A stretch of DNA of 64,000 nt from Amyelois transitella (lineage: Eukaryota; Arthropoda; Insecta; Lepidoptera; Pyralidae): NCBI RefSeq assembly GCF_032362555.1, contig NC_083525.1:605501-669500 (forward strand). Direction: 5' to 3'. Every line of letters starts with the position of its first letter. The stretch's first letter is position 1. Position numbers and translations under genes: made by a program. Of the stretch, positions 31,618 to 41,700 are shown piece after piece. The notes under the pieces are model-generated. The model was not told the DNA's origin. It saw only the letters and a program-made list of their open reading frames with translations, and did not search any database.

Positions 31618-31920
31618 TTTTAGACTGACACAAGATGTTTAAATTAAGAAGTGATAGTTAAGTGATATAAAAAAAAAACAAACACGACCTCATTTGACCT
31701 CACATCGCATGTTAAAAGAACTGCTTACATAATCAAAACAAAAAACATAAAATAGATAACATAATAGATAAAACATATAATTATTCAGCGATATTTCGTT
31801 CGATCATATAGAGACTTGATGTATGTTAATGTGTGTAACAAGTCAAATAAAAACAAACTGTACAATATTATTCATAAAATTTCAGAAAAAATCATAGACA
31901 AGGAGAAAAGGAAAGACAAA

Positions 31921-32100
31921 AAACTTGGGAGTCTACTATCATTAGGCGATGGGCTAGCAACCTGTCACTATTTGAATCTCAATACCACAATTAAGCCATA
32001 CAATTAAATGTGGCCTTTCAGTCTTGGCTACTTTTTGCTCTGTCTACCCCGTAAGGAATAAAGACGTGAGTATATATATATATATATACGTATGTATGTA
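31921..32100 (+). repeat. S1 3' half
   Basis: ATTAGGCGATGGGCTAGCAA to AAAGACGTGAGTATATATAT and a (TA)n/(ATGT)n tail. Confidence 0.65.
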
Positions 32101-32185
32101 AATAGACAAAGTAGGCAGTCTAGTAATGGAAAACAACCCCTCTCTAGCTTTCTAGAGAAAATACCTAAAAACCTCTTTTTTATTG

Positions 32186-32250
32186 GTGCCATGTGGTTCC
32201 CGGCACCAATATAAAAAAGAATACGACCACTCCATTTTATTTCCCATCTT
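32186..32250 (+). repeat. S1 head fragment
   Basis: GTGCCATGTGGTTCCCGGC to CCACTCCATTTTATTTCCC. Confidence 0.6.
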
Positions 32251-32344
32251 TATTTCTAGAAACTTCAAGTTCACATAAAAAATAAATATTTAAGTAAAAA
32301 ACAAAAATTCAAGTAAGTCCGACTCGAACTTGGCCGGTTTCAAT

Positions 32345-32605
32345 ATTACGTAAAACATTATTAGTCGTGGTATGTGACCATGAACGGTCATTACCATATA
32401 TGGCTATACATATAACAGATTCTATTTCATTCCATTATACATATTGCGTTTGCGCATCAGGACAGAAACTCGTCATGTCATGGTTCTATGAACACGTTGA
32501 GATTATGGTAGAATTATTGAAAATTACTACTTATAGGAACGTTGGTGGTCGTGTCCATGGAGGCATAAGTTCAAATCCTACTTCGACCATGTAGCTATGT
32601 ATGCT
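32345..32605 (+). repeat. Unclassified dispersed repeat D, copy 2
   Basis: Counterpart in opposite orientation of 10690-10895. Its end (GGTGGTCGTGTCCATGG, then AAGTTCAAATCCTACTTCG) contains a B-box-like GTTCAAATCC, hinting at a tRNA-derived SINE. Confidence 0.5.
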
Positions 32606-33115
32606 GTGCTGCTGTTTTCTGAACGTACATTGGTTTGAGTGCTAACCGATGCTCCAGTATCATGGTCAAAACGGTGCACTCAGAGAGATGAAACCGGTTT
32701 GAATCTCAATGACACTTTTCTTAGTTAACTACTCTAGTTTGGTCGAGATCTATCTGATGAACTATATGTAGATGAGGGACAGTCGTAACGAACAAAATTT
32801 TGTCAGAATTCACATGAACAAAAAAAACTTATCCTAACTTACTTAGAGGTGAAATTTAAAGTTGTAATCAGCACTAAATCATCTGTTATCGCCTTTAAAT
32901 CCATATGTTTCTCATAAATATGTGATCTTTCTTATTCAAAGAAAGTTCAGACCGACACACAATTTTTTAACTAACTGTTTATAATTGGTGTTTTTATATG
33001 TCTATATATCTATACCTAAAACAATTTGTAATGAATCAAAACGATAATAAGGTACCTACCTACTCGTACTTTATTGTGTTCTGAAATAATACATTGTTTA
33101 CTTATTTGCGAACTA
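32606..33115. other. No gene seen
   Basis: AT-rich 3' flank of SDR7; weak SINE-like words near 32640-32720 (CCAGTATCATGGTCAAA). Confidence 0.35.
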
Positions 33116-33144
33116 TTTATTTCAGCTTACAAACATAGAATTTC

Positions 33145-33888
33145 TTACAATAACAGAACGCCATTATCACATACAAAATCGGATCCAGTTATTCCTTTCG
33201 CTTTATCGCTTGCCAAAAACAAAATCATATTTGCAATTTCATCCGATTCTGATACTCTCTTCAAAGCCGTAATTTCACTCAATGCGTCCACGGTAGTAGG
33301 AATGTTATCAAAAAAGTCTGTTTTGACTGGTCCAGGGCTGATACCATTTACTCTCACCCCAGAAGCAGATAGTTCTAGAGCTGCCCCGCGCGTGAAGTGA
33401 TCCAGAGCTGCTTTACTCACGTTGTAAGCCATAAAAGCAGACGCCGTCACCTTCTTACCAGCTACACTGGATATATTGATGATATTCCCTTTAGTTTTAA
33501 TCAGATACGGAGCAGCTAAAGTCGTGAGTTGAATAACTGATCGTACATTAACACTCATCATAGCATCGTACGCGTCTAATACTTTCCCATCCAATATGCA
33601 GCCGGTAACTGCAAAACCCGCGTTGTTCACCAAAACATCAATTTTCTTAAACTTCTCGACTGTTTCTTTAACGATACGATTGATATCATCAGCGCTGCTC
33701 AATTCTGCTGTAATCACGAGCGGTGTTTTGCCGTTTTTCGAGCATTCTTCAGTTACTCTCTTCAATTTCGTCTGGTTTCTGCCCACAATAGCAACATCTG
33801 CACCCTCTTTGGCAAAGAAAACAGCCGTAGTAGCCCCGATACCGGAGCTCCCGCCGGTTATAAGGACGACCTTGTTAGCAAAACTCAT
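33145..33888 (-). CDS. SDR7: classical SDR, 247 aa (group A)
   Basis: Intronless SDR, the closest relative of SDR1, with only scattered substitutions and a two-residue deletion around 197-203. TGGSSGIG, GRN (NADP(H)-type), NNAG, SS and YNVSK are intact. A coding-strand poly(A) signal is at 33116-33121 on +. The 54 bp before the ATG are shared with SDR1, so the duplication included the core promoter although the two copies now point in opposite directions. Confidence 0.93.
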   Translation of the reverse strand: MSFANKVVLITGGSSGIGATTAVFFAKEGADVAIVGRNQTKLKRVTEECSKNGKTPLVITAELSSADDINRIVKETVEKFKKIDVLVNNAGFAVTGCILDGKVLDAYDAMMSVNVRSVIQLTTLAAPYLIKTKGNIINISSVAGKKVTASAFMAYNVSKAALDHFTRGAALELSASGVRVNGISPGPVKTDFFDNIPTTVDALSEITALKRVSESDEIANMILFLASDKAKGITGSDFVCDNGVLLL

Positions 33889-33942
33889 CTCTTGTTTATT
33901 TTGTGCGACTCGTTTAACTGCCGACGTAATACTGAGTCATGC
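33889..33942 (-). promoter_or_regulatory. Conserved proximal promoter/5' leader of SDR7
   Basis: Read on the - strand, it matches the SDR1 upstream block at 47 of 54 positions, including GACTCAGTATTACGTCGG. Similarity to the SDR1 flank stops just above this block, and SDR8 keeps only a weak version (GACGCAGTACTAC, then AAACGAGCCGCAC). Confidence 0.5.
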
Positions 33943-34292
33943 TTGTGATTCCAGTTATATAGACGACATAATAATTATCTAATCTTATCCACTGATATAC
34001 TTCGTTTGAAGTATCTATGTATAAAAGATGACCGTGACTATTGTTTTTTTTTATAAATATTTATCTATGGGAGTTAGTCACCATTTAAATCCCGATTCCA
34101 TCATTTAGCCATACAGCTGATCTTGTTAAGTCTTTCTAGACAAGACCATGAACGATTGAGAGGAGAGCTACTTGAATAAGGTAGAAGAACGTACAAATCT
34201 TGTGTTTGTTAAACAAATGTAGATATGGAGTTATATTTGGTCATTGCGCAATTCATTGCAACATCATTGATTAAATTTTTCACAACCTTGCA

Positions 34293-34665
34293 TCTTCTTT
34301 TTCCTCCTGGCTTTAGTCTCGGCTGCAATCTCACCACTCTGGAGAGGAGACCGGCGTACTGTTACCTGGAATTGGGTGTGTCATGTTTTTATACGGAGCA
34401 ACTCGCCTCCGTAATCTGACCTAACTCCAGGTAAACCTAACTCGTATTGGATCGAACATGGTTACACATCCAGTTGCCTGAATGTGCAAGTTTCCTCACG
34501 ATGTTATTCCTTATCGTATGAGCATCGGTTAGTATTCAAACTGATGTACATAACTTTGAAAATGATCATTGGTGCATGGCCGAGGTGATATTTGAACCTG
34601 TGCTTTTCTGCGCATTAAGCATTTTAACCGGGCACCTTACCCATTCGACCACCGGCACTCTAAGT
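34293..34665 (-). repeat. S3 tRNA-derived SINE
   Basis: CCTGGCTTTAGTCTCGGCTG at one end and ATTTTAACCGGGCACCTTAC then TTCGACCACCGGC at the other; related to 7413-7695. Confidence 0.6.
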
Positions 34666-34807
34666 TTACAGCGTCATAAACTTACATAACCACGTACATA
34701 TTTATCAGTAATAACATTATGAACCTTATCTCTTGAATTATAAATGTACTTATAGTATTTGTGATGATAATTTTTAGAAATAACATGCCTACTTTACTGT
34801 TCATTTA

Positions 34808-35030
34808 TTTACTAACTAGCATTTACCTGCAGCTTCGCCCGCGTGCATTTAGCGCCATTTACAAACAGCGACGAATTTAACGTCACCTATAAAAGAATAC
34901 AGGGTTTTCGCAAATCCCACGGGAACTATAGTTTTTGAAGGAAAAGAAGGAAGGAAATTTGAAGATGTGGGTAACAAACAAATAAACTCACTTTCGTACT
35001 TTTTTCGTACTTATAATATTAGTTGGGATT
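34808..35030 (-). mobile_element. Helitron-like element, third type
   Basis: Reverse copy ACTAGCATTTACCTGCAGC to CGTACTTATAATATTAGTTG; same end logic as types A and B but a different body. Confidence 0.5.
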
Positions 35031-35281
35031 GGTATTCATGTACTACACACAGAAGACATAAGAATTATACGAGTATTTGGCTTTTTTCTAAAGATATCTC
35101 TTCCAGCAGACCCGAGATCGGAGACATGATATAAAGGTGACAGACATAACGATTGTCACCGTACCATAAAATATCAAGTAATAGTTTTCTTTAATTGAAC
35201 AGGTAAGTTTAGTAGCTTATTGTGGCGGCTTTAGTAAAACGTCGCAGTTAATGAGAGATAATATAAAATTAATAAAATAAA

Positions 35282-35440
35282 GACTCAGGTCAAGAGTACC
35301 CGAAACCGCCGAGCTTGCATGAAGAGAGTTATGAATGTGGATGAAGCGAAGGAAGTATGCAGAGATCGTGGCAAGTGGAAAGAGGTAGTCTCTGCCTACC
35401 CCTCCGGGATAGAGGCGTGATTTTATGTAGGTGTGTATGT
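35282..35440 (+). repeat. RTE LINE 3' end
   Basis: CAGGTCAAGAGTACCCGAAA to CTACCCCTCCGGGATAGAGG then GCGTGATTTTATGTAGG; very similar to the RTE copy at 25418. Confidence 0.8.
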
Positions 35441-35695
35441 ATGTAAAGACAAACTTTATTTGGACTAGTTTTACAAGTTAACAGAGGTCGTGGGTTTAGC
35501 TGTAGACACAAAATCCAGCAAGTAGCCGCTACAGGACAGCGAGATACTTAACTTAGTGAATGCTGGTAGTCCAAAGGAGAAGACCAGGGGCAGACCGCTT
35601 TTATAGGGCTCCGGGGCGGGGCTGAAGGGGGCATCAGGGAGACCGAAGCGGCATGACGTTACATTATAAACATGAACGATTTAACTACTTAGTAA

Positions 35696-35895
35696 TCCTA
35701 CTAATATTTTAAATGCGAAAGTTTGTGCGTATGTCTGTATGTATGTTTGTTACTCTTTCACGCAAAAACTACTGAACCGATTACGATGAAATTTGGTATG
35801 TAGGTAGCTGAAGACCCAGAATAACATATAGGCTACTTTAATACGGAGTTCCCGCAGGATTGATTCCACGCGGACGAAGTCGCGGGCGGCCTCTA
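35696..35895 (+). mobile_element. Helitron-like type A, complete
   Basis: TCCTACTAATATTTTAAATG start; CGCGGACGAAGTCGCGGGCG then GCCTCTAA end. Confidence 0.75.
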
Positions 35896-36062
35896 ATGCT
35901 TACATATAGGTATGACGAATTCATTGTAAAAATACAATGTTGATTTGAACAATCACGACTCAAATTATTTTGTTGTGTGCCAAGTAAAATTAAAAACATA
36001 ATTTAAAACAAATATTTTATTTCGGATTTAACAAAAAAAAAACATGGAATCTTAAATAAGAA

Positions 36063-36812
36063 TTATACTATCAGACCACCATTGTCACATACGAAATCTG
36101 ATCCAGTTATTCCTCTCGCCTTATCGCTAGCCAAATACAAAATTAAATTCGCAATTTCCTCTGGATCTGATGCTCTTTTCAAAGCCATAATATCACCCAA
36201 GCCGTCCGCAGTCACAGGCATGGCGCAGTTGTCAAAAAAGTCAGTCTTGACTGGACCAGGGCTTACTGCATTAACTCTGACACCTGAAGCTGATAACTCC
36301 AAAGCGGCAGCACGAGTGAAATGATCTAATGCTGCTTTACTAACATTGTACGCCATATAAGCAGTACTTCTCACCTTCTTCCCAGCTATGCTAGATATAT
36401 TGACGATATTCCCTTTAGTTTTAACAAGGTACGGAGCAACCAATGTCGTGAGTTGAATTACTGAACGGACATTAACACTCATTATTGCATCGTACGCGGC
36501 CAACACTTTGCCGTCCAGAATCGTGCCGGTAACTGAAATGCCAGCGTTGTTCACCAAAACATCGATTTTATTAAACTTCTCGACTGTTTCTTTGACGATG
36601 CGTTTCACATCGTCATCTTTATTCATTTCTGCCGTGATCACGAGCGGTGTTTTGCCGTTTTTCGCGCATTCTTCAGATACTCTCTTCAATTTCGTTTGGT
36701 TTCTGCCCACAATAGCAACATCTGCACCCTCTTTGGCAAAGAAAATAGCCGTAGTAGCCCCGATGCCGGAGCTCCCGCCGGTTATAAGGACGACCTTGTT
36801 AGCAAAACTCAT
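36063..36812 (-). CDS. SDR8: classical SDR, 249 aa (group A)
   Basis: Intronless SDR close to SDR1 and SDR7. TGGSSGIG at 11-18, GRN with Arg37 (NADP(H)-type), NNAG, NVRS, ISS and YNVSK are intact. A coding-strand poly(A) signal lies at 36016-36021 on +. It differs from SDR1 and SDR7 mainly at residues 61-69 (AEMNKDDDV) and 92-98. It is the last SDR of the cluster; the next gene on the same strand is the unrelated CRAL-TRIO gene. The substrate is unknown. Confidence 0.93.
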   Translation of the reverse strand: MSFANKVVLITGGSSGIGATTAIFFAKEGADVAIVGRNQTKLKRVSEECAKNGKTPLVITAEMNKDDDVKRIVKETVEKFNKIDVLVNNAGISVTGTILDGKVLAAYDAIMSVNVRSVIQLTTLVAPYLVKTKGNIVNISSIAGKKVRSTAYMAYNVSKAALDHFTRAAALELSASGVRVNAVSPGPVKTDFFDNCAMPVTADGLGDIMALKRASDPEEIANLILYLASDKARGITGSDFVCDNGGLIV

Positions 36813-37242
36813 GTTTCTTTAAAATCGTGCGGCTCGTTTGAGAGTAGATGTAGTACTGCGTCACACGAGCGTACGTAGTATCTATACAACGTACGCACGG
36901 CGTTACATAACCTAAACTGTAATTATCTAATCTTAGAGGACAATATGTCATTGTTATGTTATATCTGAAGGAGCTTATCTTGAAGAATACTCTAAATAAA
37001 GTACCTGAGTGACAGAGCGGTGCTCGGTGGACGTCACAATAACATAAAAATAAGTCAAATATAAAACACGTTGATGACAGAATTACCATTTATGAAAAAA
37101 CAAAAAAAAAATTAAAAATCATTGCCTGTCGTCAAAAAAACATCCCAAGTAAAAAAGTCAGCGGTTTTGTACAAAGATAGATTAGGTATTCTACATAATA
37201 TACATAAGTTTAAGACGCATACAAATAATAACGTTTTAATCA

Positions 37243-37460
37243 GTTACGGGGTAGACAGAGCCAAGACTTGAAAATACTGTTAATAATGGAATTGGCGTTC
37301 AAATAGTGACAGATTGAAAAATTCCAAATTTATTTGTCTTTCTAAGACTTTTACGTTTATTAAATTCGCTTATAATAAGTAGTCGCCTTTTACTACATCC
37401 ATGGGTAAGAAATGGTGTGGTCCTATTCTTCAATGCCAGGAACCACACGACACCTAAAAA
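37243..37460 (-). repeat. S1 element, diverged
   Basis: TACGGGGTAGACAGAGCC to ATGCCAGGAACCACACGAC. Confidence 0.6.
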
Positions 37461-37496
37461 CTATCATAATATAAAAAAATAAAAATAAATAAAAAT

Positions 37497-37797
37497 AATA
37501 AATATATACAAATAACACAGATTGAGTTAGCCTCGAAGTAAGTTCGAGACTTGTGTTACGAGATACTAACTCAACGATACTACATACATACATACTTACA
37601 TAAAAATCAATTTCTCGGAGGGGTAGGCAGAGATACTATATTTTATAATAAATACTTATATGTAATAGATAAACATCCAAGACCCAGGCCATTCAGAAAA
37701 AGTTCTTTTCTCATCATGCCCTGGCCGGGATTCGAACCCGGGACCTCACACACAGTCACAGACAAGCGTACTACCGCTGCGTAGAGGCCGTCGAAAT
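37497..37797 (-). repeat. S2 tRNA-derived SINE with an RTE tail scrap inside
   Basis: On -, the B box is perfect (GGTTCGAATCC in CCCGGGTTCGAATCCCGGCC). An ACATACATAC and TCGGAGGGGTAGGCAGAGA stretch at 37585-37635 is RTE 3' sequence inserted in the S2 3' half. Confidence 0.7.
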
Positions 37798-37819
37798 ATG
37801 TAGGTATATCACTATGATG

Positions 37820-37885
37820 ACTGACTGACTCTGTCTACCCCACAAGGGATATAGACGTGATTATATATTATGTATGTATTTTACT
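37820..37885 (+). repeat. S1 tail fragment
   Basis: GACTCTGTCTACCCCACAAG to GACGTGATTATATATTATG. Confidence 0.6.
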
Positions 37886-38109
37886 ATCTTATAATGTGAA
37901 GACTTCACAAGTATTTTCCTATCTGACAATATGATATGATTAAATAAATTTTATTGAGTGATATTAAATAATTTTTATAGATAACTCTGATTTATTATGG
38001 AGGTCAGCAATTGTAGATAAGGTTTCTTTTTTTACGAATTATCTAATATTTTTTTAGATAAATACGTGGGTATCATCATAATAGAACTACCTATATCGTT
38101 ATTAAATTC

Positions 38110-38200
38110 ACCCCTATTCCTTGCGCTTCTTTCCCGGTGGGGTAGGCAGAGACTATATGGGGTAGGTGGAGTCTACCACTCCACCTACCCCATGTAGTCT
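38110..38200. repeat. RTE tail scrap folded into a near-perfect hairpin
   Basis: RTE 3' sequence (TTCCCGGTGGGGTAGGCAGA) runs into a 51-nt hairpin: 23-nt arms at 38150-38172 and 38178-38200 (one mismatch) around CTACC. Confidence 0.7.
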
Positions 38201-38496
38201 CGAGTAAGAGCGAGTTTGTATATATAATTTACCGAAGTAAACTTTGTTATCCCGTAGTTGGACTTTTTCTTTTCAATCTAAGTCCAAATTCCGCTGTATA
38301 GCTAAAACAAAGGTTTTTCGTGTGGAATACCTGATAGTGGCCATCTAGCGGTAATAATTATAACAATCGATAAATGATGCGGACAGCATGCTTTTAATGT
38401 TAACATGCTCGCTCATGCTTCACGAGTGAACATTAATTTTAAGAACGTGTGTAATAACTAGATGGCGCACATCCCACAGGATAATAATTTTTATGT

Positions 38497-38764
38497 ACTA
38501 GCTGTGCCCGCGACTTCGTCCGCGTGGAATTATTTTAGGCATCATTTAATCTCTCAAGGAGGAATAATTTTCCCCGTTTTTTTTTTACATTCTCCATTAT
38601 TTATTTATAGTTGCAGCGTGATGTTATATAGCCTAAACCCTTCCTCGATAAATGGTCTATTCAACGCAAAAATAATTTTTCAATTAGAACCATTAGTTCC
38701 TGAGATTAGTGCGTTTAAACAAACTAACAGACAAACTCTTCAGCTTTAAAATATAAGTATAGAT
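38497..38764 (-). mobile_element. Helitron-like type B, complete
   Basis: CTAGCTGTGCCCGCGACTTC at one end, AGCTTTAAAATATAAGTATA at the other. It ends a few bases beyond the CRAL-TRIO stop codon, so it forms its 3' UTR or flank. Confidence 0.75.
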
Positions 38765-38774
38765 AACTTCAGCC

Positions 38775-41700
38775 TTAATCAATATCCAATTTCTTGAAGG
38801 AACCTTCCACTCCTCCGAATATATCGGTGATCGTCTTCGGCCTGCCTGGCCTCATACTCTCCACAACTCTCTTCTTGTTTTCAGCTAAAATGTAGTCTTC
38901 ATTCGCTTTTAGAACTGCTATGATGTCATCTGTAACAAGTTTCGTAAATACATACATATTTATATATATATATATTTATATATAGTCACGTCTATTCTAT
39001 ATTCCGTGCGGGGTAGATAGAGCCAGCGGTCTTGAAAAGACTGATAGGACACGTTCGGCTGTTTGGCTTAAGGATAGAATTGAGGGGTAACAAACAAACA
39101 AATAACTTAACATTAAATTTACTTGACAAATAAATTTACTACGTACCTACGTAGACATAATTTTTCTAAATATTTTTTTATTAATTCATTGTCATGCTTT
39201 CTGTAATCCATCATAGCATATTTTCGACTGGGCTCTGCTAGAACTAATCTAAATTTATAAATGTATGTAACATATTATCAGTTCTATATCCCTTGTGTGG
39301 TAGACACAGCCAACAGTCTTGAAAGACCAATGAGCCACGTTCAGCTGTTTGGCTTGATGATAGAATTGATATTCAAATAGTGAGAGGTTGCTAGCCCATC
39401 GCCCAAAAGAAGAATCCCAAGTTAATAAGCCTATCCCTTGGTCGCCTTTTACGACATCCACAGGAAAGAGATGAAGTGGCCCTATTCTTCTTTCTATTAA
39501 CCACACGGCACGGTGTTAATAATATTGTAATATTATTTTTTAACTTAATTATCTAGTTCATTGTTTGCCAGTTGACTGAAAGAGATACCTTCATGGGATA
39601 AGTCCGCCATTGAAAAGAATTTATTTCTTTCATAATTATTTCATGTAACTGTATAAAATACAAACAAACAAACAAACTTACCTCTGTATTCATTGAAGGT
39701 TTTACCTTCCCCCCCTGCTTCTTTCGGCAGTCCAGCCATCGGCACGAACTCCTCCAGAGTCCTGGACCCTATCTGGTGAATGTGCAGGACTTCCAGCAGT
39801 TCCTTCTTCAGGAACGGTTTGATTAGCATCATCAGCTTGTCCATGAATGACGGCGCGTTCAGGAAATGGAGTCCTTGGAGTTTCGCGAGGAGTCCTTCCT
39901 ATTGTAACATACATACATACATACATTACTCACGCCTCTTTCCCGAAGGGGCAGGTAGAAGGGGTAAGTTGTCCTAGAGTTGATCTTTAAAAAATATGCT
40001 TCCATTTCTTCCTTAATTACATACGCAATTGATACATTTGCAGCTTATTGTTTATGAAATTAAAAGGAGTTGTAGTGATAACGATTAATTTAGCCAACAC
40101 TTTCCAATTTTGAAAAATCAGTTTGTCGTATATGCATGTTTCTTCCTTTTTAAGTGGCATAAAAAAAGTTCCAACCAAACGTGACTACCTATATGTATGT
40201 ATGGGATAGCAACCTGTCACTATTTGAATCTCAATTCTATCATTAAACCATACAAATGAACGTGGCCTTTCGGTTTTTTTAAACCTATTGGCTGTCTGCC
40301 CCGCAACGGATAAAGACGTGATTCATTATCTATGTCAAGAGTACCCGAAACCGCCGAGCTTGCATGAAGAGAGTTATGAATGTGGATGAAGCGAAGGAAG
40401 TATGCAGAGATCGTGGCAAGTGGAAAGAGGTAGTCTCTCCTACCCCTCCAGGAAAGATGCGTGATTTTATGTATGTATGTATGTATGATTTGATGTTATG
40501 CACCGCGTCTGCACCTGCAAGAAGTACAGGAACTGCTGCATAGTCTGCAGGTCCAACTTCGCCAGGTGCCCGAACGCGATCCGGTCCAGGTCGATGAGCA
40601 GCACCACTCCTGGGAACGTGCCCACCTTGTACTGCCAGACGTCTGTAGTCAGCAGGTATGCTCTGCAAACAAACATAATAACATACATAACATTGGATAG
40701 AAATTTATAAAAAAAAAAAAATAGTTTTGCAAAAATGGTGCCGTGTAGTAGTAGGACCACTTCATCTCTTTCCCATGGATGTCGTAAAAGGCGACTAAGA
40801 GATGGGCTTACATCCTTTGGATAATTTTTTAGGCGACGGGCTAAAACTTGTCACTATTTGAATCTCAATTCTATCTTTAAGCCAAATAGCTGAACGTGGC
40901 CTATCAGTCTTTACAAGACTGTTGGCTCTGTCTACCCCGCAAGGAATATAGACGTGATTATATGTATGTGAAAATGAAAAAATGAAAATATTTTATTAGT
41001 TTAACAAAGTGGTACAGTTTAACAAGTATATAACTTCATTTCACTTAATAACCTTCTATTAAGTGAGAAAAACCTGTATCAGAAAGCCACGCTCTTCCTT
41101 AACAATGGTATTACAGTACCCAAAAACTTAATTCTATTGAATGTATCGTCAGTTAACAAGTAATACCAACCTGACCTCGTTGGCGAAGTGGAAATTTTTC
41201 GGGTCATAATCCAACAGCCGCGCGTAGAACGCAGTCTGACCTGTCTTCGTCCGGATCTCCAGAGGTGTGAAAAGACTGAAAAAGTTTATTTTATGAAGTC
41301 ATCTTCTATACTAATATTATAAAGCTGATGAGTTTGTTTGTTTGCACGCTCTAATCTCAGAAACTACTGGTTCGAATTGAAAAATTATTTGTGTTGAATA
41401 GACCATTTATCGTGGACGGCTTTAGGCTATATAACATCACGCTGCAACTATCAGGAGAGAAGAAATAATGGAAAATGTGAAAAAAAAACGGGGAAAATTA
41501 GTCACCCTTGAGGGCTTCAATGATGTCCAAATAACTGTTCCACGCGGACGAAGTCACGGGCACAGCTAGTATTGGTATAAAATTCTCGTGTCACAATGTT
41601 TGTTCCCGTACTCCTCCGAAACGGCTTGACCGATTCTCATGAAATTTTGTGTGCATATTGAGTAGATATGAGAATCGGCCAACATCTATTTTTCATACCC

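Noticed and set aside
37700-37797. Possible tRNA gene (TTCGAATCC motif and A-box-like block)
   Set aside because: The same tRNA-like head recurs at 48128, 48711, 59200 and 61380 followed by the same non-tRNA body; it is a SINE, and no acceptor stem closes.
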